Source of the DNA: Microbulbifer rhizosphaerae
GTDB lineage: Bacteria; Pseudomonadota; Gammaproteobacteria; Pseudomonadales; Cellvibrionaceae
Direction: 5' to 3'
Assembly: GCF_014191725.1 (NCBI RefSeq)
Contig: NZ_JACHWZ010000001.1
Coordinates: 248,001-312,000, forward strand
Length of the DNA: 64,000 nt
The position numbers were made by a program, and so were the translations under genes. Below are positions 47,224 through 56,600 of this stretch, piece after piece. Every line of letters begins with the position of its first letter. Position 1 is the first letter of the stretch. Below the pieces are notes generated by a model that saw only the letters and a list, made by a program, of their open reading frames with translations, was not told the origin of the DNA and searched no databases.

Positions 47224-48201
47224 ATGAGCCGCCCCCTTAGACTGGAATTCCCCGGTGCCTGGTACCACGTGATGAATCGTGGCGCGGCGCGACAGACCAT
47301 ATTCCGTGACAGCGATTGCTACACGGCCTTTCTCGATGCCCTTGCTGAAGCGCACAGTCGTTTCGATTTGCAAATCCATGCCTATTGCCTGATGGGCAAT
47401 CACTATCATCTGCTGGTGCATACTCCTCGCGGCAATTTGAGCCGGGGGATGCGGCATATCAATGGCGTTTATACCCAGCGTTTCAACCGTCTACAGCGCC
47501 GGGATGGGCCCTTGTTTCGCGGTCGCTACAAGGCCATTCTGGTGGATGCGGACAGTTACCTGTTGTCGCTGTCGCGCTACATTCACCGCAATCCCATCGA
47601 AACGCGCAAGCCGCTTGTCGGCGAGCTGGAGGATTACCCCTGGTCCAGCTATCCGGCCTATCTCAACCGCGTATCGTTACCGGAGTGGTTATACCGGGAT
47701 TTTGTCTATGGGGCCCTTGGCCGCCGCAATAAGTTCCAGGCGTACCGCGATTATGTGGAGCAAGGTGTGGACGCAGATATACGGGCTTTCTACCAGCGCC
47801 AGCGCCAAGCGCCGATTATGGGAGATGACTCCTTTCGTGCGCGCGTTTTGGGAGAGGCCGGAGAGATAAGCCGTGAAGTGCCCCGTTGCGAGCGAATGTT
47901 ACAGGTTCCGGAGTCCAGTGACTCTTTGGTGGCTGTGGTGGCGGAGGCCTTTGATCTGGCGGTCGCTGATATCTATGCCCGTCCCGGGCGGGGCCGGGGC
48001 GCCTGGAATCCAGCGCGGGCGCTGGCAATGTGGCTTTGCCAGGAGAGGGCGGGGATGACATTGGCGGAGATAGGCCGGCTGTTTGGCGGGATTCACTATA
48101 GCGGGGTGAGCCAGGCTATCCGGCGTTTGAAAGGACGTTTGGCTGAGGGAGAGGATGGCCTGAAGGAGATTAAGGTTGTGATGTCAATGTTCAGTTCCTA
48201 G
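47224..48201 (+). CDS. RAYT, REP-associated tyrosine (Y1) transposase, intact
   Basis: 325 residues. N-terminal Y1 nuclease: RLEFPGAWYHVMNRG, metal motif YCLMGNHYHLLVHTP near 57-71, catalytic-tyrosine region LSRYIHRNPIETRKPL near 116-131. A C-terminal DnaA-like DNA-binding helix block, PARALAMWLCQERAGMTLAE and YSGVSQAIRRLKGRL, closes the protein. RAYTs cut and move single-stranded REP-like DNA. It follows its own GGTACGGGTCA array directly. Confidence 0.92.
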   Translation: MSRPLRLEFPGAWYHVMNRGAARQTIFRDSDCYTAFLDALAEAHSRFDLQIHAYCLMGNHYHLLVHTPRGNLSRGMRHINGVYTQRFNRLQRRDGPLFRGRYKAILVDADSYLLSLSRYIHRNPIETRKPLVGELEDYPWSSYPAYLNRVSLPEWLYRDFVYGALGRRNKFQAYRDYVEQGVDADIRAFYQRQRQAPIMGDDSFRARVLGEAGEISREVPRCERMLQVPESSDSLVAVVAEAFDLAVADIYARPGRGRGAWNPARALAMWLCQERAGMTLAEIGRLFGGIHYSGVSQAIRRLKGRLAEGEDGLKEIKVVMSMFSS

Positions 48202-48215
48202 TGTGGTGCTTCACC

Positions 48216-48291
48216 CCCTGTAGAAGCCTGCTTGCAGGCGAAAAAGGGCGGAGCTCCGTAGCCATTCGCCTGCAAGCAGGCTCCTACAGGG
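48216..48291. repeat. Family B inverted pair
   Basis: CCCTGTAGAAGCCTGCTTGC, AGGCGAA and its reverse complement GAGCCTGC..., ending GCTCCTACAGGG, form a 26-bp stem. Confidence 0.8.
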
Positions 48292-48352
48292 AGATTTCCC
48301 TTTAATCTGTACGGATTCCGATGGGCGGGTAGTTACGTGTGGTCTTTCTTTT

Positions 48353-48476
48353 CTCAGTAGTTTGCAGCGGTGTGACGAACCTGCCCAGCTCCAGGTATGC
48401 TCTTGCTTATAACCTCAATGGGTTTGCAGTCCAGATTCAAATAGTAGTGAACGATTGCGTTGCACATGCCGATTTC
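48353..48476 (-). pseudogene. C-terminal remnant of a second HepT gene
   Basis: On the minus strand it reads IGMCNAIVHYYLNLDCKPIE and VISKSIPGAGQVR, clearly related to the HepT end at 50047 (IGMRNAIVHDYLNLD). The Arg of the RX4H active site is Cys. It ends where the ATPase gene begins its 3' end. Confidence 0.75.
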
Positions 48477-49869
48477 AGGGATGGGGATGCGTTCGATTGT
48501 CGAGGTTTGCCGCCCCTTCCTGGGCCAATTCCGGCAGCCGCTCTACCAGGTAGAGTGGCAGAGAAAGCAGGCGATAGCTGACTTCGAGGGTCTGCTGCGC
48601 CCGGCGTACCGGGGTTTGGATCGTCTGTTGTGAGGGTAGGCCGGTATCGAACCGTATTGCCAGCGGTACGCCTTTTTCGCCTGCAAACTGGTGCAGGGAT
48701 TTCAGGCTGCCGGCTGCGCCGGATTTGACCTCGATGGGGAGTATCTGCCCGTTCAATCCCAATACATAGTCGACTTCAGCGTTGGTGGCGCGGCCTTCTC
48801 GCAACCAGTAGGTCAATTCCCGATTGAGTGATGAGGAGAGGGTGTCCTGCAGGTGTTGGCCGATAAACTGCTCGGCTATGGCGCCTTCATTGATCAGTTG
48901 GGTGTCGGTCATTTGTGTGATTGCCTGCCAGTTCAGACCGCAGATGGCGTTCATCAGGCCGACATCGAGAAAAATCAGTTTGTAGATTTTCTCCTCGCTG
49001 TCCGCTTGCAGTGGCAGGCCGCTGCAATGGCTGTGTACTACTTTCGATAAGATGCGGGCCATGCACAGAAGTTCGATATCCCCCTTGATGGTGGCACTCT
49101 TGTCCTGACTCGAGAACTGGCTGTACCTGACCTTTGTACCCACGTTGCGGGCGGCGAAGTTGAATACGCTCTGAATGCGGGAGAGGTTCCTTGAGCCGAT
49201 GTACTTGGGGAAATCCTCGCGATAGGTTTCAATGACGGAGTTGTGAACTTCGCTCACATCTTTCAGCCGCCGGCTGTGGGCGTAGGTCTGCACGGCTTCG
49301 GGCATGCCGCCCACGAAATAGTAGGTTCGCAACAACTCCAGCATCCGTTTGTGAATGATGGGGTGGAGTTCCTCGCCGAGATGGAAGCGGCGGATGGTGT
49401 CGGACAGCTTGGTTTCCTCCAACGCGTCCAGAAATTCCGTGAAGGTCATGGGCCCCATATGCAGGTATTCGACCCGGCCCACAGGCATGGAGAACTGATG
49501 GTCGGACAGGACGAATTCCAGCAAAGAGCCAGCGGCAATCAGGGGCAGCTGAGGCATGTCTTCATAGAAATAGCGCAGTGCCGGTATGGCTTCCGGAACC
49601 GCCTGGATTTCATCCAGAAACAGCACGGAGTCGGGAGCTATGGCGCCTGTGCGGGGGAGGGCTTCCAGTAGGTTTACCTGTAGGACTGGATCTTTGGTTG
49701 CAAAGACTGAAGAGAGGTCCGGGTGCCGCTCCAGATTGATTTCCGCCAGGGGCCGGTTTTGCTGTTTCGCAAACAGTCTGATCAGGGTGGACTTGCCAAC
49801 CTGCCTCGCGCCCCGCAGGACAATGGGTTTCCGGTTGGCCTTTTTGAACCATTTTTCCAGTAAAATCAA
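48475..49869 (-). CDS. AAA ATPase with DUF4143 domain
   Basis: 464 residues. Walker A LRGARQVGKSTLIRLFA at 18-34, Walker B DSVLFLDEIQAVPEA, sensor IAAGSLLEF, then the C-terminal DUF4143 nuclease-like region with NAEVDYVLGLNGQILPIEVK (E-V-D, P-I-E-V-K of a PD-(D/E)xK fold). Such ATPases are widespread in mobile regions and have no settled function. A second, distant one is at 52205. Confidence 0.88.
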   Translation of the reverse strand: MILLEKWFKKANRKPIVLRGARQVGKSTLIRLFAKQQNRPLAEINLERHPDLSSVFATKDPVLQVNLLEALPRTGAIAPDSVLFLDEIQAVPEAIPALRYFYEDMPQLPLIAAGSLLEFVLSDHQFSMPVGRVEYLHMGPMTFTEFLDALEETKLSDTIRRFHLGEELHPIIHKRMLELLRTYYFVGGMPEAVQTYAHSRRLKDVSEVHNSVIETYREDFPKYIGSRNLSRIQSVFNFAARNVGTKVRYSQFSSQDKSATIKGDIELLCMARILSKVVHSHCSGLPLQADSEEKIYKLIFLDVGLMNAICGLNWQAITQMTDTQLINEGAIAEQFIGQHLQDTLSSSLNRELTYWLREGRATNAEVDYVLGLNGQILPIEVKSGAAGSLKSLHQFAGEKGVPLAIRFDTGLPSQQTIQTPVRRAQQTLEVSYRLLSLPLYLVERLPELAQEGAANLDNRTHPHP

Positions 49870-50046
49870 TTACTTGCGATTCATTTTCAGATCTCTGGGC
49901 GAGTGGAGTAGCCCTGATGATGGCAATTATTAGGTGTATTTTCAACAAGAAAGGTCTAAAAGAGGGGTGTGTTTTGGAAGGCTATGGCTGAAAACAGGGG
50001 TAAGGTTGTGTTGTCAATGCTCAGTTCCTGGAAAGCCTCGTGCTCT

Positions 50047-50457
50047 CTACTCTCTCAACAGTTTGCAGCAGTGCGCGACGAACCTGCCCAGCTTCAGGTA
50101 TTGCCGTGTACTTATAACATTCTGAATAAGTTTCCAGTCCAGGTTCAGGTAGTCGTGAACTATTGCGTTGCGCATGCCGATGGCACCCCGGATTTCCTGT
50201 GAGTCTACTTCTGGACAGGGAAAGTGTTCGAGCAGTTGGGCAACGCTGTTGGCGGCATCGCTGCGTTCCGGGAGCTGCAGTTTTCTGTTGGCGTGCTTGG
50301 TGGCGCCTATGGCGGCTTCGGCGAGTATTTGCAGGCTCCGTTCCGCAGCGGTTCGCTCCAGAAGGCCTAGTGTACTTTTTTGACTTATTTGCTTCAGCAG
50401 CTCCTCGTGCACCGAAACCTGTTCGGTGAGTGCATCGCAATACGCTTTGTAGTTCAT
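50047..50457 (-). CDS. hepT: HepT-like HEPN toxin
   Basis: 136 residues, all-helical HEPN/DUF86. RX4HXY motif R-N-A-I-V-H-D-Y near 103-110: the Arg and His are the RNase site and the Tyr is the one AMPylated by MntA. Its ATG (50457) overlaps the mntA stop by four bases. Downstream partner in an MntA-HepT pair. Confidence 0.88.
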   Translation of the reverse strand: MNYKAYCDALTEQVSVHEELLKQISQKSTLGLLERTAAERSLQILAEAAIGATKHANRKLQLPERSDAANSVAQLLEHFPCPEVDSQEIRGAIGMRNAIVHDYLNLDWKLIQNVISTRQYLKLGRFVAHCCKLLRE

Positions 50458-50873
50458 GCGCGCAATTCCTTTTCCAGCTGATTCTGATACCAACAGTGAT
50501 CATCCCAGAGGCCATGGATACGGTTTATTTCCCGGCAATAGCGCAGTTCGTCCCTGACCAGTATTGGTTTGCCGTCATCGAGAATGTTGACTGCCAGGGG
50601 AATGGGAACGAGATTGATATCCACGACTTGCACCGGGTGATCGAGTTCAGCGCTGAGATCCATGGCAATCAGCTCGGGCGTAAGGCGCCGTTCCGCGTAA
50701 GGCAGGTCGAAGTTGTTGAGGGCGATGGCTATGTCGTAGTCGCTATCCTGTCGATGGGTTCCTCTGGCCCTGGAGCCGTAGAGCCAAACGGCGGCGAGGT
50801 TTTCCTGCTTTGCCAGGCGGTCAATTATCCGGGCAAGCGTGGGGTCCTGGTCGGCGGGCTTGCTGATTGGCAT
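50454..50873 (-). CDS. mntA: MntA-like nucleotidyltransferase antitoxin
   Basis: 139 residues. GSRARGTHRQDSDYDIAIAL carries the exact GSX10DXD motif of MNT antitoxins (G-S at ~33, D-Y-D at ~45); VQVVDINLVPIPL gives the third acidic residue. It inactivates HepT by adding AMP to the HepT tyrosine. First gene of the pair. Confidence 0.9.
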   Translation of the reverse strand: MPISKPADQDPTLARIIDRLAKQENLAAVWLYGSRARGTHRQDSDYDIAIALNNFDLPYAERRLTPELIAMDLSAELDHPVQVVDINLVPIPLAVNILDDGKPILVRDELRYCREINRIHGLWDDHCWYQNQLEKELRA

Positions 50874-51177
50874 GATTCCGGTTTCCCGAGTGTACTAGTG
50901 CTGATTATATGGTCGGCTGGATGTTGAATGCGAGGTCGGGGTGAGCCCTGTCATGGCTTCTTTCACCTTGGCGTCTTTTAACGAACCGTTCTTATTTAAG
51001 CTTTCTGGAGCCTGCGAGTTTGGAAGTGTGACCAAATGCCATCTTCGGGTTTTGCAATAAATGGTGACAATTTGGGATCAACTTCGCGACTAAATGGTCA
51101 CGTTCCGGTGCAGCGTATGCGATGCCCACTAAATTTTTGCTGCGAAAGGTGGTTGGCGTATGGTGGGTGCAGGCATT
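50874..51177. other. Gap with possible insertion-sequence end remnant
   Basis: No gene supported. Between 51026 and 51105 there are three copies of a GTGACC/AAATGGTGAC/AAATGGTCAC-like motif, alternating in direction, reminiscent of the multiple transposase sites at IS21-type ends. No transposase gene is present. Confidence 0.3.
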
Positions 51178-51217
51178 ATTCTTACAAAACTAGTAACGAT
51201 CTAAGGTTTGTAAGAAT
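51178..51217. promoter_or_regulatory. Palindromic operator over the abrB/vapB start
   Basis: ATTCTTACAAA and TTTGTAAGAAT, perfect 11-bp arms 18 bases apart, the right arm touching the ATG at 51216. It suits autorepression by the AbrB-type antitoxin. Confidence 0.65.
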
Positions 51218-51425
51218 GACGGTAGCTACACTTTCCAGCAAGTTTCAGCTTGGAATTCCCAAAGCGGTGCGCGACGAGCTCGGGCTGAAATCGGGCCAGA
51301 AGTTCACGGTTATTGTCAAGGGCTCTGTGATTGAGCTGGTACCGGTACGATCCATGGATGAGATGCGCGGCCTGCTGCGCGGTGCCTCGACACTGGAGGT
51401 GCGCGACCGCCGGGACCGGTTCTAA
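51216..51425 (+). CDS. AbrB-family (VapB-type) antitoxin
   Basis: 69 residues. SpoVT-AbrB fold: MTVATLSSKFQLGIPKAVRD, ELGLKSGQKFTVIVKG, then the toxin-binding tail MDEMRGLLRGASTLEVRDR. ATG chosen because it starts the swapped-hairpin domain and has AAGG at 51203. Overlaps the toxin gene by one base. Confidence 0.88.
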   Translation: MTVATLSSKFQLGIPKAVRDELGLKSGQKFTVIVKGSVIELVPVRSMDEMRGLLRGASTLEVRDRRDRF

Positions 51426-51814
51426 TGGTCGTGGTAGATACTTGCGGTTGGATAGAGTGGTTGACCGACGGTGCTCTGGCGGAGCGTTTCAAGCCTTGGC
51501 TTGCCGATCCTGAACAGTTGTTGGTACCCACTTCCATTCAGTTCGAACTCTACAAGTGGGTTAAGCAAGAGCGTGGAGAGATCGCGGCATTGGAAACTGT
51601 GGCCTGGACGGAGCAGGGTAAGGTGATTGCACTCGATAGTAATATTGCTCTGCTGGCAGCGGATTTGGCTCTTCAACACCGTCTCTCTTCTGCCGATGCG
51701 ATTATTTACGCTTCTGCACGCCGTCACGGTGCGGAGTTGATAACGGCCGATGACCATTTTGAAGGGTTGGAGGGTGTTACTTTTTTCGATAAACGAAAAA
51801 AATGCGGCAAGTAA
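51425..51814 (+). CDS. vapC: VapC-type PIN toxin
   Basis: 129 residues. PIN residues D5 in VVVDTCGWIEWLTDG, E in IQFELYKWVKQ, D in LSSADAIIYASA and D in LITADDHFEGL. Coupled to the AbrB antitoxin (TAATG). Ends with a basic KRKKCGK tail. Confidence 0.88.
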   Translation: MVVVDTCGWIEWLTDGALAERFKPWLADPEQLLVPTSIQFELYKWVKQERGEIAALETVAWTEQGKVIALDSNIALLAADLALQHRLSSADAIIYASARRHGAELITADDHFEGLEGVTFFDKRKKCGK

Positions 51815-51993
51815 GCTCTCACGATTTCTGCACTGGAACCCGGCCGATTTTGGTGGACACATAGAGGTAGCGTTGCCCCCGGCTTTTCTTCGACGTGAAG
51901 GATATCCGTACCGTCAAAGACTGGAACGAGGCAGGCGCTTTGCAGATCGGCGTAGGCGTTTTGCGTTGCCTGGTCCAGGGGTTGCGGAGGCAT
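51724..51993 (-). CDS. Possible small gene with strong ribosome binding site
   Basis: 89 residues, not recognised. AAGGAG lies seven bases before the ATG at 51993, better than most in the window, and an AT-rich upstream follows. The start is MPPQPLDQATQNAYADLQ. It overlaps the 3' end of vapC by about 90 bases on the other strand, so only the N-terminal half may be ancestral. Could be a truncated relic. Confidence 0.3.
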   Translation of the reverse strand: MPPQPLDQATQNAYADLQSACLVPVFDGTDILHVEEKPGATLPLCVHQNRPGSSAEIVRAYLPHFFRLSKKVTPSNPSKWSSAVINSAP

Positions 51994-52159
51994 TGTTATA
52001 CTCCTTTATTTTGATTTTGGGAGTATAGCGGTTTTGCGGGTAAGACCACGAGGTGCGTGACCGCCGGGGTCGGCCCCGAAGATATGACCGGATATTATCG
52101 TTGGGTTCTACAACGCTCTGATGTGGAAATCGAATCAAGGTTGACCAGTTGATGCGTTG

Positions 52160-52187
52160 TCGTAAAATGGTCATTACTATTTTACGA
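52160..52187. promoter_or_regulatory. Palindrome before the second DUF4143 ATPase
   Basis: TCGTAAAAT and ATTTTACGA, perfect 9-bp arms ten bases apart, ending 18 bases before the ATG. Likely an operator. Confidence 0.5.
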
Positions 52188-52204
52188 TATATGAGAAATT
52201 GGTC

Positions 52205-53413
52205 ATGCGTCGCTATATACAGCAAGAGCTTGTCCAGCATTGCCATGATCACCGGCAGATGTTGTTCCTGTCTGGTCCGAGGCAGGTGGGGAAGACAACT
52301 CTTGCAAAGGCCATGGAGGCTTCTTTTCATACAAGCCAATACCTCAACTGGGATAACCAGGCGCATCGGGAGGTTATCCTCCGCGGTCCTGAGGCTGTTG
52401 CCCAGGGGCTTGACCTGGATCGCCTGCAGACTGATTTGCCCCTTTGCGCTTTTGATGAGCTGCATAAGTATCAGCATTGGCGGGACTTCCTGAAGGGCTT
52501 CTTCGATCAGTACGAGGATAGGGTTCGCGTACTGGTTACCGGCAGTGCGGCGTTGGAGACTTTCAAACGCGGCGGCGACAGCCTGATGGGGCGCTACTTT
52601 CCATATACCCTGCACCCGATTTCGGTCGCCGAGGCATTTGACGAAAGTCCCCCCGAATTGATCAGGCATGAGCCCTCCCGAATTGATGATGGGCAATGGG
52701 ATGCGCTGTGGCGATTTGGAGGATTTCCGGAACCCTTCGTCAAAGCCAGTCAGCGTTTCTACAATCGCTGGCGCAGGTTGCGCACTGAGCAGATGTTTCG
52801 GGAAGACCTGCGCGACCTTACCCGTATCCAGGAACTCGGTCAGGTTGAGATGCTGGCCGAACTGCTGCGCAGCCAAGTCGGTCAATTGACCAGTTACTCA
52901 TCCCTGGCGAGCAGTGTGCGGGTATCTGTGGATACCATTCGGCGCTGGGTAGCGACTTTGGAATCACTTTTTTACTGCTTCACGGTCAAGCCGTGGCACA
53001 GGAATATAGCGCGCGCCCTGCGCAAGGAACCCAAGTATTTTCTGTGGGACTGGTCTCAAGTGGATGATCCCGGTGCGCGAGCGGAAAATCTGGTGGCCAG
53101 CGCTTTGCTGAAGGCCACGCATTGGTGGACTGAGACAGGTTTGGGGGAATTTTCCCTGCATTTTATTCGCGACAAGCAGAAGCGTGAGGTGGATTTTCTA
53201 GTCGTGCGCGACCAGCGGCCCTGGTTTTTGGTTGAGGTTAAAAGCAGCGGTAGTGCGGGTCTGTCGGAATCGCTGGGCTATTTTCAGCAGCAGACACAGG
53301 CGCAACATGCCTTTCAAGTGGCGATGGATTTGGATTTTGTTGAAAGGGATTGTTTTGAAATTCACCGGCCAGTGATAGTTCCGGCAAAAACTTTCCTGGC
53401 GCAGTTGGTTTGA
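52205..53413 (+). CDS. AAA ATPase with DUF4143 domain, second
   Basis: 402 residues. Walker A FLSGPRQVGKTTLAKAMEAS near 20-39, Walker B CAFDELHKYQHW, VLVTGSAALE, then DUF4143 with KREVDFLVVRDQRPWFLVEVK (E-V-D and V-E-V-K). Only distantly similar to the one at 48475. ATG 52205; TTG 52199 is possible but less likely. Confidence 0.88.
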   Translation: MRRYIQQELVQHCHDHRQMLFLSGPRQVGKTTLAKAMEASFHTSQYLNWDNQAHREVILRGPEAVAQGLDLDRLQTDLPLCAFDELHKYQHWRDFLKGFFDQYEDRVRVLVTGSAALETFKRGGDSLMGRYFPYTLHPISVAEAFDESPPELIRHEPSRIDDGQWDALWRFGGFPEPFVKASQRFYNRWRRLRTEQMFREDLRDLTRIQELGQVEMLAELLRSQVGQLTSYSSLASSVRVSVDTIRRWVATLESLFYCFTVKPWHRNIARALRKEPKYFLWDWSQVDDPGARAENLVASALLKATHWWTETGLGEFSLHFIRDKQKREVDFLVVRDQRPWFLVEVKSSGSAGLSESLGYFQQQTQAQHAFQVAMDLDFVERDCFEIHRPVIVPAKTFLAQLV

Positions 53414-53460
53414 GTTATGTGCAAATTAGATTCCTTGTATCGTAACTACTCTCCCCCACT

Positions 53461-53582
53461 CCCCCTCTCCCTAACCCTCTCCCCCAAAGGGGGAGAGGGG
53501 ACTGTCGGGGTGCAATTGTAGGGAGCCAAAGAGAGCAGAAGTCCGTGTCAGGTCTGAATGGTGCGCACGGCGCACCCTACGG
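53461..53582. repeat. Family G palindrome and a further palindrome
   Basis: CCCTCTCCCCCAAAGGGGGA, GAGGGG (53476-53500), then GGTGCGCACGGCGCACC with flanks GTAGGG and CCCTAC (53518-53581). Between convergent genes; may terminate transcription. Confidence 0.65.
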
Positions 53583-53642
53583 AAAAGAACGGGTCTGTCA
53601 TTTTTAGAGGTGTTCCAATTGGAAATAGTACTTCAATAAACC

Positions 53643-56600
53643 TCAATGAAAACTCCTCACTTTCTGAATTTCCCGCCAGGCCAGGCCACGGATTTTCTTG
53701 CCGATCAAATGGATAACCGAATACTGGCTTTCCCCCCGGTCTTTATTGAGCTGTATCAGCCCCTCAATCTCTAAGATATTTCCCCGCTGTATTTCCCGGC
53801 GATAACGCTGCTGCACTTTAGCCCACACCACTACATTGACCACCCCGGTTTCATCTTCCAGTGTCAGGAATAAAACCCCGGAGGCACTGCCGGGTCTCTG
53901 TCGGCAGGTCACCAGGCCGAGAACCTGTACCTGTTGGCCATCGGTACAATCTTTCAGTTGTGCGGCCGTCAGGTGGTTCCGGTAGTGGTCCCGGCGGCGC
54001 AGTAGGGCGATGGGGTGTTCGCGCAGGGTGAGGCCGGTGCTGGCGTAGTCGCTGTAGCTGTTGTCTTCCTGGGAGTTACCCGGGTGGTAGCCGGGGGTGG
54101 CTTGATCTGTTATTTCGTAGTTCAGGGATTGCCAGGTATTCAGGTAGCGGTTGTCCGAGAGGCTGCCGAGGGCGTTGGCGCTGGCCAGGGCGGCGAGTTG
54201 GTCGGTGGGCAGGTGGGTGCGTTCGCGGAACTGGGGTTGGGAGTGGAAGCCCTGATCTGCCCGGATTTTGCAGATGGTGATTGCGGTTTGTTCGTCTAGG
54301 CCTTTGATCAGGCGCATGCCCAGGCGGAGTGCTGGGGGGCTGGATTCCGGCGTTCGCCGGAATGACGGGTGAGAAGTTGGTAGAGCCTGGGAGGGCTCCT
54401 GTATTTCGAGGTATTCGGTTTGGGTTGATCGCGGCCATGGGCGGATGGCCGCCCCGCCGCTCCTACAGGGGAGGGCCCTCTCCCCCAACCCCTCTCCCAC
54501 AAGTGGGAGAGGGGAGTAGAGTTCCAGGCGGTGGTCCCAGTGGCTGTGGAGGACGTCGATGGGGAGGACTTTTACGTTGTGGCGCTGGGCGTCGTAGACC
54601 AGTTGGGCGGGGGCGTAGAAGCCCATGGGTTGGCTGTTGAGCAGGCCGCAGTAGAAGGCTGCGGGATGATGATATTTGACCCAGGCGGAGAAGTAGGCCA
54701 GCAGGGCGAAGCTGGCGGAGTGGGACTCGGGGAAGCCGTAGGAGCCGAAGCCTTTCATCTGTTCGAACAGCTGTTCGGCGAAACGCTGTTCATAGCCGTT
54801 GGCCAGCATGCCCTGAATCAGTTTGTCCTTGAATTTGTGCAGGTTGCCATTTTTGCCCCAGCTGGCCATGGCCCGGCGGAGTTCGTCGGCCTCGCCGCCG
54901 CTGAAGCCGGCGGCGACCATGGATAGCTGGATTACCTGCTCCTGGAAAATCGGCACGCCCAGCGTACGGTTGAGTACCGGTTCCAGATTTGAGTGCGGAT
55001 AGACCACCGGTTCCAGCTTCTGCTTGCGGCGCAGGTAGGGGTGCACCATGCCGCCCTGTATCGGCCCGGGGCGGACTATGGCGACTTCGATCACCAGTTC
55101 GTAGAACCTGCGCGGCTGCAGCCGGGGCAGCATGCTCATCTGCGCGCGGGACTCCACCTGGAAGACGCCGACGGTGTCGGCCTGGCAGAGCATTTCGTAG
55201 ACTTCGGGGTCTTCCCGGGGAATATCCTGCAGCTTGAGTTTGAGGCCGTAGAGGGCGATATAGCTGAGGGATTTGCGCAGGGCGGTGAGCATGCCCAGGG
55301 CGAGAATATCCACCTTCATCAGTTTCAGGTCTTCGATATCCTCTTTGTCCCACTGTACGATGGTGCGGTCTTCCATGGCGGCATTTTCGATGGGCACGAG
55401 GGTGTGCAGCGGCTGTTCGGTAATCACGAAGCCGCCGACATGCTGGGACAGGTGGCGAGGGAAGCCGTAAATCTGTAGCAGCAGTTTCGGCAGCATTTTG
55501 CCTGCGGTGCTATCGGGGTCTATACCGGCTTTTTGTATCTGCTGTGGAAAGTCTTCCAGTTTGTCCCACCAGGCGCGCTCCGCTTGCAGCCGCTCGATGG
55601 TGGCGGCGCCGATGCCCAGGGCCTTGCCGATATCCCGCAGGGCACTCTTGAAGCGGTAGCTGATCTTGGTGGCGGCGAGGCCGGCACGGTGTCGGCCGTA
55701 TTTTTCATAGACGTACTGGATTACCTCTTCGCGCCTTTCGTGCTCGAAGTCCACATCGATATCCGGCGGTTCGTTGCGCTCGCGGGAGATAAAGCGCTCG
55801 AACAGAAGCTCGATCTTTTCCGGGTCCACCTCGGTGATAAACAGGCAGTAGCAGACCACGGAGTTGGCGGCGGAGCCGCGGCCCTGATGGAGAATATGCT
55901 GGTTGCGGGCGTATTGGACTATATCGTAGATGGTGAGAAAGTAGTGTTCGTAGTGGAGTTCGGTGATGATTCCGAGCTCTTTTTCTATCTGTTTGGCGAT
56001 TTTCTCCGGGGTGCCTTCCGGCCAGCGTTTTGCGGCGCCTTCCAGTACCAGTTCGCGCAGATAGTCGCTGGCATTTTTCCCAGCGGGCAGAACTTCGGAA
56101 GGGTACTGATAGCACAGTTCGCCGAGACTGAAATGACAGCGGTCGGCGATGGCGAGGGTATTCTCTATGGCCCCCCTGGGGTAAAGGGCTGCGATATCGC
56201 TCAGCGGGCGCAGGTAGCGTTCGGCATTTTGTTCCAGCCGGTAGCCCAGCTGTTCCAGGGTGCAGTTGTGGTAATTCGCATTGAGTACATCCTGGAGGGG
56301 TTTGCGGCTGCGGCAGTGCATCAGCACTGCGTTGGTGGCTACCAGTGGCAGCTGTTCCTGTTGTGCAAACTGCATCAGGTCCAGGATTTTCTGGTTCTGG
56401 TGGCCGCCCAGTGGGTTGTTGAGGGCGATGTAGAGCCGGTTGGCAAAATGCCGCTTTAGCTCTTCGGGAATAAATAGCGCTTTTCCTCCCTGTGGAGTCC
56501 AGATGGCGATGGTTTCCCGGCACAGGTCCAGCAGATCCTGCAAGTGGGTTTGGTATTGCCCTTTCTCCGCGCGCAGGCGGGAGGTGGAGATCAGCTGGCA

